64,000 bases of DNA from Nonlabens xylanidelens (lineage in GTDB: Bacteria; Bacteroidota; Bacteroidia; Flavobacteriales; Flavobacteriaceae): the NCBI RefSeq assembly GCF_002934445.1, contig NZ_PTJE01000001.1, positions 620,001 to 684,000 on the forward strand, given 5' to 3'. Shown here in pieces: positions 53,007 to 61,108 of the stretch. The position numbers and the translations under genes were made by a program. A model generated the notes under the pieces. The model was given only the letters and a program-made list of their open reading frames with translations, was not told where the DNA came from and searched no databases. Within the stretch, counting starts at the first letter, position 1. Every line of letters starts with the position of its first letter.

Positions 53007-54089
53007 TTACTCTTTATACATCCCAACGGTAAGTTTCCCATCATCATCCATCATTGCGCGATACATTCCCGCGGTATTAAATTCCATGGAAATGTTTCCT
53101 AATCGATCTAGAGCGACTATTCCACCAGTACCACCTAGATCAACTAGTTTTTCTTGGATTACTTCTTCTGTAGCCTCTTCTAGTGTGCGGTCACCGTATT
53201 CCATTAATGCGCTTATGTCATAAGCTACTTGTGCTCTAATAAAAAACTCGCCATGTCCAGTACTTGATACACCACAAGTTTTATTGTTTGCATAGGTGCC
53301 ACTTCCTATAATAGGAGAATCACCTATACGACCATATTTTTTATTGGTCATACCGCCAGTGCTGGTTCCTGCTGCTATATTTCCGTTTTTATCGAGAGCA
53401 ACACAGCCTACAGTACCATATTTAGAATCCTTTACAAAAGGATCTTCTATTTCTAATCGTGCAACTGTTTTCTCATCTTTAGCTTTTTCTCTTTCTAAGA
53501 CGCGCTGTAAAGATTTGAAACGACGTTCTGTGTAGAAATATTTATTATCTACTATTTCAATGTTCTTGTCATCAAGGGATGTTGCAAAAGAGTCTGCACC
53601 AGCCCCACTTAATAATACATGTTCAGAATCTGTCATCACTTTTCTGGCTAGTGAGATAGGGTTTTTTACAGTAGTTACACCAGCAATTGCTCCAGCATTG
53701 AGTGTTGTGCCGTCCATAAAACTAGCATCCAGAGAATTGATGCCGTCATGCGTAAAAACAGCTCCTTTACCAGAGTTAAATAAAGGTGAGTCTTCCATTA
53801 TTCTAATACTTGCTTCTACAGCATCCATGGCACTACCGCCATTTGCAAGAATTTCATGACCAGCTTTTATGGATTCTGTTAATTTCTCATTGTATTGCGC
53901 TTCTAGTTCTGGAGTCATGTTCTCCTTTTTTATTGTACCTGCGCCACCATGAATGACTATAGCAAATTCATTTGTTATTTCTTCTACTTCTAAAATGTTA
54001 GAATCTATAGGAGTTGTTGTGCTGTCATTAGTTTTTTGATTACAAGAAATCAATAAAACTGACATGAGCATGTATAGCAAGTTCTTCAT
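53007..54089 (-). CDS. Isoaspartyl peptidase / L-asparaginase (Ntn hydrolase), lipoprotein
   Basis: 360 residues with a lipoprotein signal (MSVLLISCNQ, Cys 16). The plant-type asparaginase fold is clear: FAIVIHGGAGTI, GGSAMDAVEASI, LFNSGKGAVFT and LDASFMDG. The autoprocessing and catalytic Thr is T226 in KYGTVGCVALDKNGNIAAGT, with GRIGDSPIIGSGTYA downstream. The enzyme degrades isoaspartyl dipeptides or asparagine outside the cytoplasm after self-cleavage. It lies 11 bp after arfB on the same strand. Confidence 0.95.
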   Translation of the reverse strand: MKNLLYMLMSVLLISCNQKTNDSTTTPIDSNILEVEEITNEFAIVIHGGAGTIKKENMTPELEAQYNEKLTESIKAGHEILANGGSAMDAVEASIRIMEDSPLFNSGKGAVFTHDGINSLDASFMDGTTLNAGAIAGVTTVKNPISLARKVMTDSEHVLLSGAGADSFATSLDDKNIEIVDNKYFYTERRFKSLQRVLEREKAKDEKTVARLEIEDPFVKDSKYGTVGCVALDKNGNIAAGTSTGGMTNKKYGRIGDSPIIGSGTYANNKTCGVSSTGHGEFFIRAQVAYDISALMEYGDRTLEEATEEVIQEKLVDLGGTGGIVALDRLGNISMEFNTAGMYRAMMDDDGKLTVGMYKE

Positions 54090-54100
54090 AGTAATAGGGT

Positions 54101-54499
54101 TTAATATCTATAATTGCGATCTTTCTTTTTGTCGCTATGTTTCTTCTTATCATTAAGACGTTTTCGTTTAACAGACTTAGGTACAGTCCTTTTTCTACGT
54201 ACTTTAATGATTACACTAGCTTTGGAAAGTATGGCTAGTAATTTTTTAAAAACCAGTTCTTTATTTTTGGCCTGACTTCTAGATTCTTGACAATTGACTT
54301 GTAAAACGCCATCGCTAGTAAGTTGTTTAAATAGCGCTGTTTTAATCCTTTCGTGTTCCGCTTTCGCGAAAGCGAGACTATTTAAAACATCAAAATACAA
54401 TTGAACCTTTGTGGCCACCTTATTTACATTTTGTCCACCGGGACCACTGCTGGCAACTGCTTTATATTGCACTTCTTTATGTAGTTGTTCTATATTCAT
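54101..54499 (-). CDS. arfB: Peptidyl-tRNA hydrolase ArfB-type ribosome rescue factor
   Basis: 132 residues with the release-factor GGQ motif in SSGPGGQNVNKVATKVQL at about residues 17-34. The basic C-terminal tail (VRRKRTVPKSVKRKRLNDKK) should enter the mRNA channel of stalled ribosomes. It frees peptides from stalled ribosomes lacking a stop codon. A palindrome copy encodes AFAKA in SLAFAKAEHER. Its start overlaps the stop of the DUF4301 gene by 1 bp. Confidence 0.92.
   Translation of the reverse strand: MNIEQLHKEVQYKAVASSGPGGQNVNKVATKVQLYFDVLNSLAFAKAEHERIKTALFKQLTSDGVLQVNCQESRSQAKNKELVFKKLLAILSKASVIIKVRRKRTVPKSVKRKRLNDKKKHSDKKKDRNYRY
54359..54374. repeat. 16-bp palindrome, copy 14 (in arfB, AFAKA)
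   Basis: Exact copy read as AFAKA on the minus strand. Confidence 0.95.
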
Positions 54500-56052
54500 T
54501 AATCTAGCTGGTGTGCAGATTTTAATAAGTCGTTAACTGTTTTCACAGGGTTAAAAGTAATAAGAGGTACTTCTACAAAAATGGTGTTCCAGTATGCCAT
54601 GCCGCCATTCCATAATCCTGGTAATTCTTGTGCTTTTATACACATTCCTTTGCGAGATTTATGAGTTATGAAACCAGTTTCTTCATCACAAAAATCCATG
54701 AGATTAAATTTGTTTCCTTTGTAATCACGTACACTACATATAAGGTCTACCGGATTAAAGTGGGTAGCTTTTACGGCAATCGCTTGCTGACTTTTATTTT
54801 TAGGATCTATTTGCGCGCTTTCTATAATTTGAAGAGAGAGTTCTCCTTTTTGATTGTGAATCCAGAAAGGGCCACCGCCAGGTTCTCCTTCATTTTTAAC
54901 CATACCACAAACTCTCAACGGGCGGTTAAGTTTTTCATATAAATAATCTAATTGGTACTCATAAGCATATTTCTTATAATCTGTCGGTAGTACATTGTCG
55001 AGCTGTTGGGTGATAAAACCTTCTATTTCTAGTTTTAATTCATCACTTACTTCCTTGCTATCTATAGTTTTAAGGTAGTCATATGTTTTATTCCTAATTT
55101 GTATTAAATAACCAGCAAGAAATTTTTTGTATTCACTAACCTGCTTTTCATAAGCTGACGTAGTTACATTATCAATGTTCTTGATGAAAATCAAATCGGC
55201 GTCTAACTGATCTAGATTTTCTAGCAATGCTCCATGTCCAGCAGGACGGAAAAAAAGGCATCCGTTTTCTAGAACAATAGCTTCATTATTATCATCTACA
55301 GCAACAGTGTCTGTGCTAGCAGATTGATGTGAAAAACTGATCGCAAATCTAGTGTTTGTTTTTTCTTCTACTATTTTTTGAATGCGATCAAATTCTTCTT
55401 TAAAGTGATTTTTAAAAGCTGGTGCTATGGTAAAATGAAGTCTGGCTAGCTGATTACTACTAGCATATATAGAAGCTTCAAATAAATGCTCTTCAAAGGC
55501 TGTCGCTGTGTGGCCTTTATATTTATGAAATGGAACTAAGCCTTTGGGCATTGAGCCATAGTTAGAACCGTTTTCAGAAAGCATTTCTTCTATGAATAGA
55601 ATCTTTTTAGATTGTACTGGTTTTGCAGCCCAATCTGTATGTTTCCTTTTTAAAGATTTTATAATCTTTTTATAGAAAGGGAATTTTTCCATTCCTATAA
55701 AGAAAGTGAATAATTCTGGTGCTTTATTAAGGTTGATGTAACTATTTATAGAGTCTTCTTGTGGGTCAAACCCATTTAAAAATTCATGTAAAAATTTAAA
55801 CATGCGTGTGGCAGCGCCACTTGCAGGGACAAATTTTATAACATCTAGATGTTTGACTTGCTCTTCATATAAGTTAATCGATTCTTGTTTATCTATTTTT
55901 TTCAACGAAATAATTCCGTCGCTTATTGTAGCAGGTCGGTTTAGTCTAATTGCAGGAAATCCTGTTTTGAATCGATCTAATTGTCTGAGTAGTACTTCTT
56001 CAGAAATACCTTTTTCAATGAGTTGCTCTTTATGTTGGTCAGTTAACTTCAT
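54499..56052 (-). CDS. DUF4301 family protein
   Basis: 517 residues, soluble, without signal peptide. Recognisable DUF4301 segments: LDRFKTGFPAIRLNRPATIS near the N-terminus, VKHLDVIKFVPASGAATRMF (nucleotidyltransferase-like glycine segment), PKGLVPFHKYKGHTATAFEE and NGCLFFRPAGHGALLENLDQ. It resembles nucleotidyltransferases in part, but no activity is established. It overlaps neighbours by 1 bp on both sides in the run from the phosphopantetheinyl transferase to arfB. Its position beside a NadR-type kinase is worth noting. Confidence 0.85.
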   Translation of the reverse strand: MKLTDQHKEQLIEKGISEEVLLRQLDRFKTGFPAIRLNRPATISDGIISLKKIDKQESINLYEEQVKHLDVIKFVPASGAATRMFKFLHEFLNGFDPQEDSINSYINLNKAPELFTFFIGMEKFPFYKKIIKSLKRKHTDWAAKPVQSKKILFIEEMLSENGSNYGSMPKGLVPFHKYKGHTATAFEEHLFEASIYASSNQLARLHFTIAPAFKNHFKEEFDRIQKIVEEKTNTRFAISFSHQSASTDTVAVDDNNEAIVLENGCLFFRPAGHGALLENLDQLDADLIFIKNIDNVTTSAYEKQVSEYKKFLAGYLIQIRNKTYDYLKTIDSKEVSDELKLEIEGFITQQLDNVLPTDYKKYAYEYQLDYLYEKLNRPLRVCGMVKNEGEPGGGPFWIHNQKGELSLQIIESAQIDPKNKSQQAIAVKATHFNPVDLICSVRDYKGNKFNLMDFCDEETGFITHKSRKGMCIKAQELPGLWNGGMAYWNTIFVEVPLITFNPVKTVNDLLKSAHQLD

Positions 56053-56609
56053 TAATTTGTAATGTTTTCAATGGCGGCTAGAGCATTTTTAAATCTATCT
56101 TCTCCAGTGCCAGATATGGTTACGTATTTTTTATCAAAATCTTGTAATCCTTGTTCAAAACGTTGAAACATTCCCTTGCGATCTTCTGGTTTATCTCTTA
56201 AATCGTCTGCGACCCATGGAATGTCAACATCTAGCAGTAAATATAAGTCATATTCGCTTTTACTTACAGCTGTTTTAAGCTCTTCTGGTGCTTTGTCAAA
56301 ATATGCTATGGAATACACGTAGGTTTCTAAGGCGTCTGTATCGCAAATTAGATAATCAGTAGCGTTTTGAGCGGCTTCATTTTCAGTAATGCGTTGTCCT
56401 ATTGTGATAGGTATTAAATCTTCATAAGTGCAAATTTTACCTGTTCGATCAAATTTTTCTTGGAGATATTCTCTGGCATACTCGTCTACTTTTACTGTTT
56501 TAAAATGATCGGTAAGTTGACGTGTGAGCGTGCTTTTACCAGTGCTTTCAGGTCCATAGAGAACTATTTTTAAGCCACTGAATTCTGTTTGTTGAGGTAT
56601 TTTTTCCAT
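56052..56609 (-). CDS. NadR-type ATP-binding kinase (nicotinamide riboside kinase-like)
   Basis: 185 residues. P-loop VLYGPESTGKSTLTRQL at about 17-33, then VKVDEYAREYLQEK and LICDTDALETYVY, as in the kinase part of NadR. It likely phosphorylates nicotinamide riboside to NMN in the cytoplasm. Its start lies 40 bp inside the end of pnuC, so transporter and kinase are translationally coupled, fitting capture of the imported vitamin by phosphorylation. The adenylyltransferase part of full-length NadR is absent. Confidence 0.87.
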   Translation of the reverse strand: MEKIPQQTEFSGLKIVLYGPESTGKSTLTRQLTDHFKTVKVDEYAREYLQEKFDRTGKICTYEDLIPITIGQRITENEAAQNATDYLICDTDALETYVYSIAYFDKAPEELKTAVSKSEYDLYLLLDVDIPWVADDLRDKPEDRKGMFQRFEQGLQDFDKKYVTISGTGEDRFKNALAAIENITN

Positions 56610-57199
56610 TCTTGATAGCCAATTATAGACATTATCGTGAAAAATATATACAAAATTGCCGTAAAAGTTAGTCCCTTATAAAAATAAAGCGGAATTGAAA
56701 TAAGGTTCCCTACAAGAAGTATCAACCAATGTTCTAGCTTACGCAATGCCATAAGCCACGCACCGGCAAAGAAAATTCCAGTAGTAATTATATCTACATA
56801 ACTTACTAAATTTTCAAAACGATCGAATTTCCAATAAATAAAATAAACAAAGATTCCAGAGCAGACAAAAATTCCTAGTGACTTGAACCATTGTAAAGAT
56901 GTAGTAGATGTTATAGGAGTTACAGCAGTAAGATTGTCCTTTTTAGTCCATATATACCATCCATATATACTCATAGCAAAATAATAAATACTAATGATCA
57001 TATCACCCAATAGATTCCAGGCATCTAGTAGATAAACAAATATGATAGAACCTATGATTCCAAAAGGAAATACCAAAACACTATTGCGATAAGAATAAAT
57101 AACACTTATCACACTTGCTGTAATAGCTATCTGTTCTAAAACAATATGCGATGTACTATAGTCTCTATACTGGCCAAAAATAAATTCTAAAACCTCCAT
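56570..57199 (-). CDS. pnuC: PnuC-family vitamin transporter (nicotinamide riboside, possibly thiamine)
   Basis: 209 residues with about seven hydrophobic segments. The family segment is LLGDMIISIYYFAMSIYGWYIWTK, followed by FDRFENLVSYVDIITTGIFFAGAWLMALRK and GNLISIPLYFYKGL. PnuC carriers let vitamins diffuse across the inner membrane and depend on a kinase for trapping, here the NadR-type kinase in the next gene. The preceding gene is a thiamine-binding-like protein, so the closely related thiamine carrier PnuT must be kept in mind. Confidence 0.85.
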   Translation of the reverse strand: MEVLEFIFGQYRDYSTSHIVLEQIAITASVISVIYSYRNSVLVFPFGIIGSIIFVYLLDAWNLLGDMIISIYYFAMSIYGWYIWTKKDNLTAVTPITSTTSLQWFKSLGIFVCSGIFVYFIYWKFDRFENLVSYVDIITTGIFFAGAWLMALRKLEHWLILLVGNLISIPLYFYKGLTFTAILYIFFTIMSIIGYQEWKKYLNKQNSVA

Positions 57200-57459
57200 T
57201 AAAAGAAAGGCTCATAATCATGACGGTCTGTTTTAACCACTTTCATGTAAAAGAGAACTGCTTTAGTCTCTTCCATACTTTTTGCCATTTCCTTAGTTAA
57301 GAAACTCATCATAGCAGTAAAATCTCCATAAATTTGTGTAGCTAATGGGTTTTCTAAGACCTCAAATTCAGAATCACGCAGCGTTTTTATGAATTTGATG
57401 ATGTGTTGCTCATAATCATCTTGTAATGGCGACATAGTAAGTTCAATAGATGCTTTCAT
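57199..57459 (-). CDS. Thiamine-binding-like protein (UPF0045/MTH1187-YkoF family)
   Basis: The start at 57459 (MKASIELTMSPLQDDYEQHI) is typical of the family; an ATG at 57492 that overlaps the previous gene by 8 bp is possible. At 86 residues it has the compact ferredoxin-like fold expected: FIKTLRDSEFEVLENPLATQ and IYGDFTAMMSFLTKEM. Family members bind thiamine or act as small metabolite sensors. Its stop overlaps the pnuC start by 1 bp. Confidence 0.78.
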   Translation of the reverse strand: MKASIELTMSPLQDDYEQHIIKFIKTLRDSEFEVLENPLATQIYGDFTAMMSFLTKEMAKSMEETKAVLFYMKVVKTDRHDYEPFF

Positions 57460-57484
57460 TTTTTTTGGTTTCGGTGTTACAAAG

Positions 57485-58216
57485 CTAGCCATTCCATTTG
57501 ATATTCTCTTCAATTGCTGTTCCTACTACTACCATTTGTGCGCCTGCATCATAAACGGACCGTATATCTTGAACAGTTCGCAAGCCGCCGCCTACTATTA
57601 ATGGAATATGAAGTTGTTGTGTTACTTCACGCACTATGTCTGTAGAAACCGATTTTAGAGCGCCGCTACCAGCTTCTAAATAAACTAATCTATTTCCCAT
57701 AAGTTGTGCAGCATATGCATGATTCACAATAGAATCCATATCGTGCTGTGGTAATGGCAGAGTTTGCGAGATGCGTTGCACGGCTGTCTCTTTGCCGCCA
57801 TCTATAAGTAAATATCCAGTAGGAACAACTTCTAGATTTGATTTCTTTAATTTATTTGAAGCACGGACTTGTTGTTCTATTAAAAAATCAGAGTTGCGTC
57901 CTGAAACTAGATTTAAAAATAGCAATGCATCCGCATTTTCAGATAGTTGATGGTGAGATCCCGGAAAGATAACGATCGGTATATTGCTATTTTCTTTTAA
58001 TTTGTTAACCCATTTGTCAAAATTTACGTTCTCCATCGTGCTGCCACCTACAAAAAAATAAAATTGATCTATTTGTAGTTTTTCTTTAAGGTTGTGGATG
58101 GTTATGGAAACCGCTTTCGCGAAAGCGGGAATCGCATCCATCTCCATTTTTTCTGGATCTATAAGAATGGATAAACAGCGATTTGCTTGCTCAATTGTTT
58201 TGAGAATATCAGGCAT
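57485..58216 (-). CDS. Geranylgeranylglyceryl/heptaprenylglyceryl phosphate synthase
   Basis: 243 residues, TIM-barrel enzyme of the GGGPS/PcrB family. LSILIDPEKM at the N-terminus, FFVGGSTMENVNFDKWVNKL, IVIFPGSHHQLSENADALLF, YLEAGSGALKSV and LIVGGGLRTVQDI are the phosphate- and prenyl-binding segments. It joins a polyprenyl diphosphate to glycerol-1-phosphate, as in archaeal lipid synthesis; some Bacteroidota enzymes of this group have been characterised. Its role in the cell is unclear. A palindrome copy encodes AFAKA (IPAFAKAVSI). It overlaps the phosphopantetheinyl transferase gene by 8 bp. Confidence 0.93.
   Translation of the reverse strand: MPDILKTIEQANRCLSILIDPEKMEMDAIPAFAKAVSITIHNLKEKLQIDQFYFFVGGSTMENVNFDKWVNKLKENSNIPIVIFPGSHHQLSENADALLFLNLVSGRNSDFLIEQQVRASNKLKKSNLEVVPTGYLLIDGGKETAVQRISQTLPLPQHDMDSIVNHAYAAQLMGNRLVYLEAGSGALKSVSTDIVREVTQQLHIPLIVGGGLRTVQDIRSVYDAGAQMVVVGTAIEENIKWNG
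58112..58127. repeat. 16-bp palindrome, copy 15 (in GGGP synthase gene, AFAKA)
   Basis: Exact copy read as AFAKA near the N-terminus of the GGGP synthase. Confidence 0.95.
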
Positions 58217-58844
58217 TGCGAGATGGAATTACATAAACTAGCATGAAATTCTCGATTTCTTGAAAATAAACATCAAACTTTAAATTATCATTTTCATAAA
58301 TAATACGAGAGATAGTTAAATCGCTACGCATTGTAAAAGGCTCTACTAAACAATGGGCTTTAAAGCCCAAACCTTTTTTACCGTAAAGTTTATACATGGA
58401 TTCTTTTGCGCCCCAGACTACAGTAAGTTCTTTTATGGAATTATCGATAGAAGATATAAAATCTTGTTCGTAGCCTATAAACTTAGGAGCGATACGTTTT
58501 ATTTTATCACGTTGCTTTTCTATATCTATACCTATGGGTACATCACTTATGATAATAGCAGTAAATTCATAACTATGTGTTATAGAAATATGCTTGCCAT
58601 CTTCTAGATGGGGTTTACCGTTATCTGTGTAAAATAGTTGTAAATCACTATATCCAGCTATTTTAAGTAAATGTCTTATACTTAAGAAACCTCTTCTATG
58701 CAGGTCTGAACTCATGGTGAATAACCTATTCTTAGAGTTTTCTGACAGTTCTATGTCAGTTCTTAGAAAGGCTTCAGTCTCAGTGATTTTCCAGATAAAA
58801 ACCTCTGTATTCTCACGGTTGTTAAGGGAATGAAAAAGTGGCAT
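58209..58844 (-). CDS. 4'-phosphopantetheinyl transferase (Sfp superfamily)
   Basis: 211 residues. The magnesium-site motifs are PIGIDIEKQ and VWGAKESMYKLYGKKGLGFK, as in Sfp-type enzymes, with ISITHSYEFTAI upstream. It attaches phosphopantetheine from CoA to a carrier-protein serine. The Sfp-like size suggests it could serve carriers other than the standard fatty-acid ACP, but no carrier gene is nearby. It starts the minus-strand run of overlapping genes. Confidence 0.9.
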   Translation of the reverse strand: MPLFHSLNNRENTEVFIWKITETEAFLRTDIELSENSKNRLFTMSSDLHRRGFLSIRHLLKIAGYSDLQLFYTDNGKPHLEDGKHISITHSYEFTAIIISDVPIGIDIEKQRDKIKRIAPKFIGYEQDFISSIDNSIKELTVVWGAKESMYKLYGKKGLGFKAHCLVEPFTMRSDLTISRIIYENDNLKFDVYFQEIENFMLVYVIPSRNA

Positions 58845-58864
58845 AAAAACCGGTTGATTTTTTG

Positions 58865-58872
58865 TAAGTTTG
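58865..58872 (+). promoter_or_regulatory. Promoter -7 box TAAGTTTG and leader hairpin upstream of ahcY
   Basis: TAnnTTTG box 84 nt before the ahcY ATG, without a TTG at standard spacing. The leader contains a small hairpin (GTTGATT 58910-58916 with AATCAAC 58925-58931). Confidence 0.4.
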
Positions 58873-58956
58873 CAGCCGCAATTTAATAAATAAAAAATAC
58901 TTTTAATTTGTTGATTTTGAATAGAATCAACGACTTATATATTAAAATAAAATTCT

Positions 58957-60273
58957 ATGAGCAATAAAACAGTTCCTTACGTACCTAATAAAGTAAAAGA
59001 CATGTCTCTTGCAGAGTATGGACGTTTAGAAATTCAACTTGCCGAGGCAGAGATGCCTGGTTTAATGTCATTGAGAGAAGAATACAAAGATGAGCAGCCA
59101 CTTAAAGGTGCTCGTATCGCAGGATGTCTTCACATGACTATTCAAACTGCAGTTCTTATTGAGACTCTTGTCGCTTTAGGAGCAGATGTTACTTGGTCTT
59201 CTTGTAATATATTTTCTACACAAGATCATGCCGCTGCTGCTATCGCTGCTGCTGGTATCCCTGTTTATGCTTGGAAAGGTATGAATGAAGAAGAATTTAA
59301 CTGGTGTATCGAGCAAACTCTTTTCTTTGGAGAAGATCGCAAGCCGTTAAATATGATTCTTGATGATGGTGGTGATTTAACTAACATGGTTTTTGATGAA
59401 TATCCAGAACTAGCTGCTGGTATCAATGGTTTATCTGAAGAGACTACAACTGGTGTTCACAGATTATACGAGCGTATGAAGAATGGTACTCTAGTAATGC
59501 CAGCCATCAACGTTAATGATTCTGTTACTAAATCTAAGTTTGATAATAAATACGGTTGTCGTGAGAGTGCTGTAGATGCTGTACGTCGTGCAACAGATAC
59601 TATGCTTGCTGGTAAGCGTGTGGTAGTTTGTGGATATGGTGATGTAGGTAAAGGTAGTGCTGCTTCTTTTAAAGGTGCTGGTTCTATCGTTACGGTTACT
59701 GAAATAGATCCTATTTGTGCATTACAAGCAGTTATGGATGGTTTTGAAGTTAAGAAACTTGAGAACGTGGTAGGTAATGCAGACATCGTTATTACTACCA
59801 CTGGTAATAAGGATATTATACGCGGTGAGCACTTTGAGGCTATGCGCGATAAGGTTATTGTTTGTAACATCGGACATTTTGACAATGAGATAGATGTGGC
59901 TTACTTAAATACTAATCATGGTGACTCTAAAGTAGAAATTAAGCCACAAGTAGATAAGTATACTATTAACGGTAAAGACATCATACTTCTTGCTGAAGGC
60001 CGTCTTGTGAACTTAGGTTGTGCGACTGGTCACCCAAGTTTTGTAATGAGTAACTCATTTACTAATCAGACTCTTGCGCAAATTGAACTTTGGAATAATA
60101 GAGATGCTTATGAAAATGAAGTATACATGTTACCTAAGCATCTTGATGAAAAAGTAGCTGCGCTTCACTTAGAGAGAATGGGAGCAGAGCTTACTGAATT
60201 GAAAGAAGATCAAGCAGAATATATAGGCGTAAAAGTTGAAGGTCCTTTCAAGCCAGAATATTATAGATATTAA
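58957..60273 (+). CDS. ahcY: Adenosylhomocysteinase
   Basis: 438 residues. Splits S-adenosylhomocysteine into adenosine and homocysteine and so keeps methylation going. The N-terminal substrate domain shows [20 protein letters not shown] and [14 protein letters not shown]. The NAD domain has [20 protein letters not shown], and [11 protein letters not shown] and [14 protein letters not shown] follow. The C-terminus PFKPEYYRY is the usual family end. Palindrome copies avoid the gene; the nearest ones lie about 830 bp before it and 85 bp after it. Confidence 0.98.
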   Translation: MSNKTVPYVPNKVKDMSLAEYGRLEIQLAEAEMPGLMSLREEYKDEQPLKGARIAGCLHMTIQTAVLIETLVALGADVTWSSCNIFSTQDHAAAAIAAAGIPVYAWKGMNEEEFNWCIEQTLFFGEDRKPLNMILDDGGDLTNMVFDEYPELAAGINGLSEETTTGVHRLYERMKNGTLVMPAINVNDSVTKSKFDNKYGCRESAVDAVRRATDTMLAGKRVVVCGYGDVGKGSAASFKGAGSIVTVTEIDPICALQAVMDGFEVKKLENVVGNADIVITTTGNKDIIRGEHFEAMRDKVIVCNIGHFDNEIDVAYLNTNHGDSKVEIKPQVDKYTINGKDIILLAEGRLVNLGCATGHPSFVMSNSFTNQTLAQIELWNNRDAYENEVYMLPKHLDEKVAALHLERMGAELTELKEDQAEYIGVKVEGPFKPEYYRY

Positions 60274-60357
60274 GAATTCTTAAATATTCTAGCCATTTGT
60301 TAGGAAATTCAAATAAATTGACTAACTTTTGGCATCGTAATTGCTTTTAAATAGTTA

Positions 60358-60373
60358 CGCTTTCGCGAAAGCG
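60358..60373. repeat. 16-bp palindrome, copy 16 (intergenic)
   Basis: Exact copy 20 bp before the ATG of the 72-residue protein and 85 bp after the ahcY stop. Confidence 0.95.
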
Positions 60374-60392
60374 AGATAAAATTAAAGAAGAA

Positions 60393-60611
60393 ATGGATAT
60401 AATAAAAGACGCAAATGAATGGCTAGGAGCATCGATGAGTAATATGTCGACTAGTGATAGAGTACATTCATCAAGAAAAGCAAAAGAGCTTATTCTAGGC
60501 CTTAATGAGATTTACAAGGAAACGAAAGATGTAGAGATAATGGATCTTATGAAATTGCTTACTGCAAAAAAACAAAAGATCGAAAAACGTCTTAAAGGAA
60601 TTAGAGTATAA
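60393..60611 (+). CDS. Small conserved hypothetical protein, 72 residues
   Basis: A helical soluble protein starting MDIIKDANEWLGASMSNMST, with GLNEIYKETKDVEIMDLMKL and a basic end (KKQKIEKRLKGIRV). I do not recognise a named family, but codon use and a proper terminator after it support a real gene. A palindrome copy sits 20 bp before its ATG, where a Bacteroidota 5' leader would be. It follows ahcY by about 120 bp. Confidence 0.75.
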   Translation: MDIIKDANEWLGASMSNMSTSDRVHSSRKAKELILGLNEIYKETKDVEIMDLMKLLTAKKQKIEKRLKGIRV

Positions 60612-60632
60612 TTCTCTATAAAAGTTAATAGG

Positions 60633-60676
60633 AATCCCGATAAAATGTACATGACATTTTATCGGGATTTTTTTAT
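60633..60676 (+). terminator. Terminator after the 72-residue protein gene
   Basis: A 16-bp perfect stem (60633-60648 with 60654-60669), 5-nt loop, followed by a T-run. Confidence 0.92.
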
Positions 60677-60751
60677 CTTTTAAGTATCGCTCTTTGTTTC
60701 TTTCTAGAATAAAGAAACTTTATATTCGTTATTCCTAATGAACCCTTTATT

Positions 60752-61108
60752 ATGAAGCAGTTTTTTATAGTTTTATTGATCGCATTGTGTATAACATCAT
60801 GTAGTACAGATTTTCCTAAAAAAGAAGTGAAAACCACTCACCTTAGTGGTTTTATAATGGGTGGAAATGCAGCTGGTGTTTATGGTAAGGCAGGTCTTAA
60901 AATTACTGGTGATTCTATTAAAATGAATGACTGGCCTATTTCTAGACTAGTAACAAGTCTCAATACTCTTAGAGATACCTCTATAGTTGATCAGACAGGT
61001 TTTACTGATGTTTATAGTATTCAAATAGCAAATATAGGTGAGTTGGAAGAAGGTGCTTTTTGCGACTCTCTTATAGTAGAATTGGGTAGAGCTGGGCTTG
61101 CCAGGTAA
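60752..61108 (+). CDS. Small lipoprotein resembling a shortened DUF3738
   Basis: 118 residues with a lipoprotein signal (LLIALCITSC, Cys 17). The mature part holds LKITGDSIKMNDWPISRLVT and TSIVDQTGFTDVYSIQI. The second resembles the C-terminal signature of DUF3738 domains (VVDKTGLTGRYDF-type). A full DUF3738 is much longer, so this may be a minimal relative; the match is by eye and not certain. Function unknown. It is isolated between two terminators. Confidence 0.65.
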   Translation: MKQFFIVLLIALCITSCSTDFPKKEVKTTHLSGFIMGGNAAGVYGKAGLKITGDSIKMNDWPISRLVTSLNTLRDTSIVDQTGFTDVYSIQIANIGELEEGAFCDSLIVELGRAGLAR

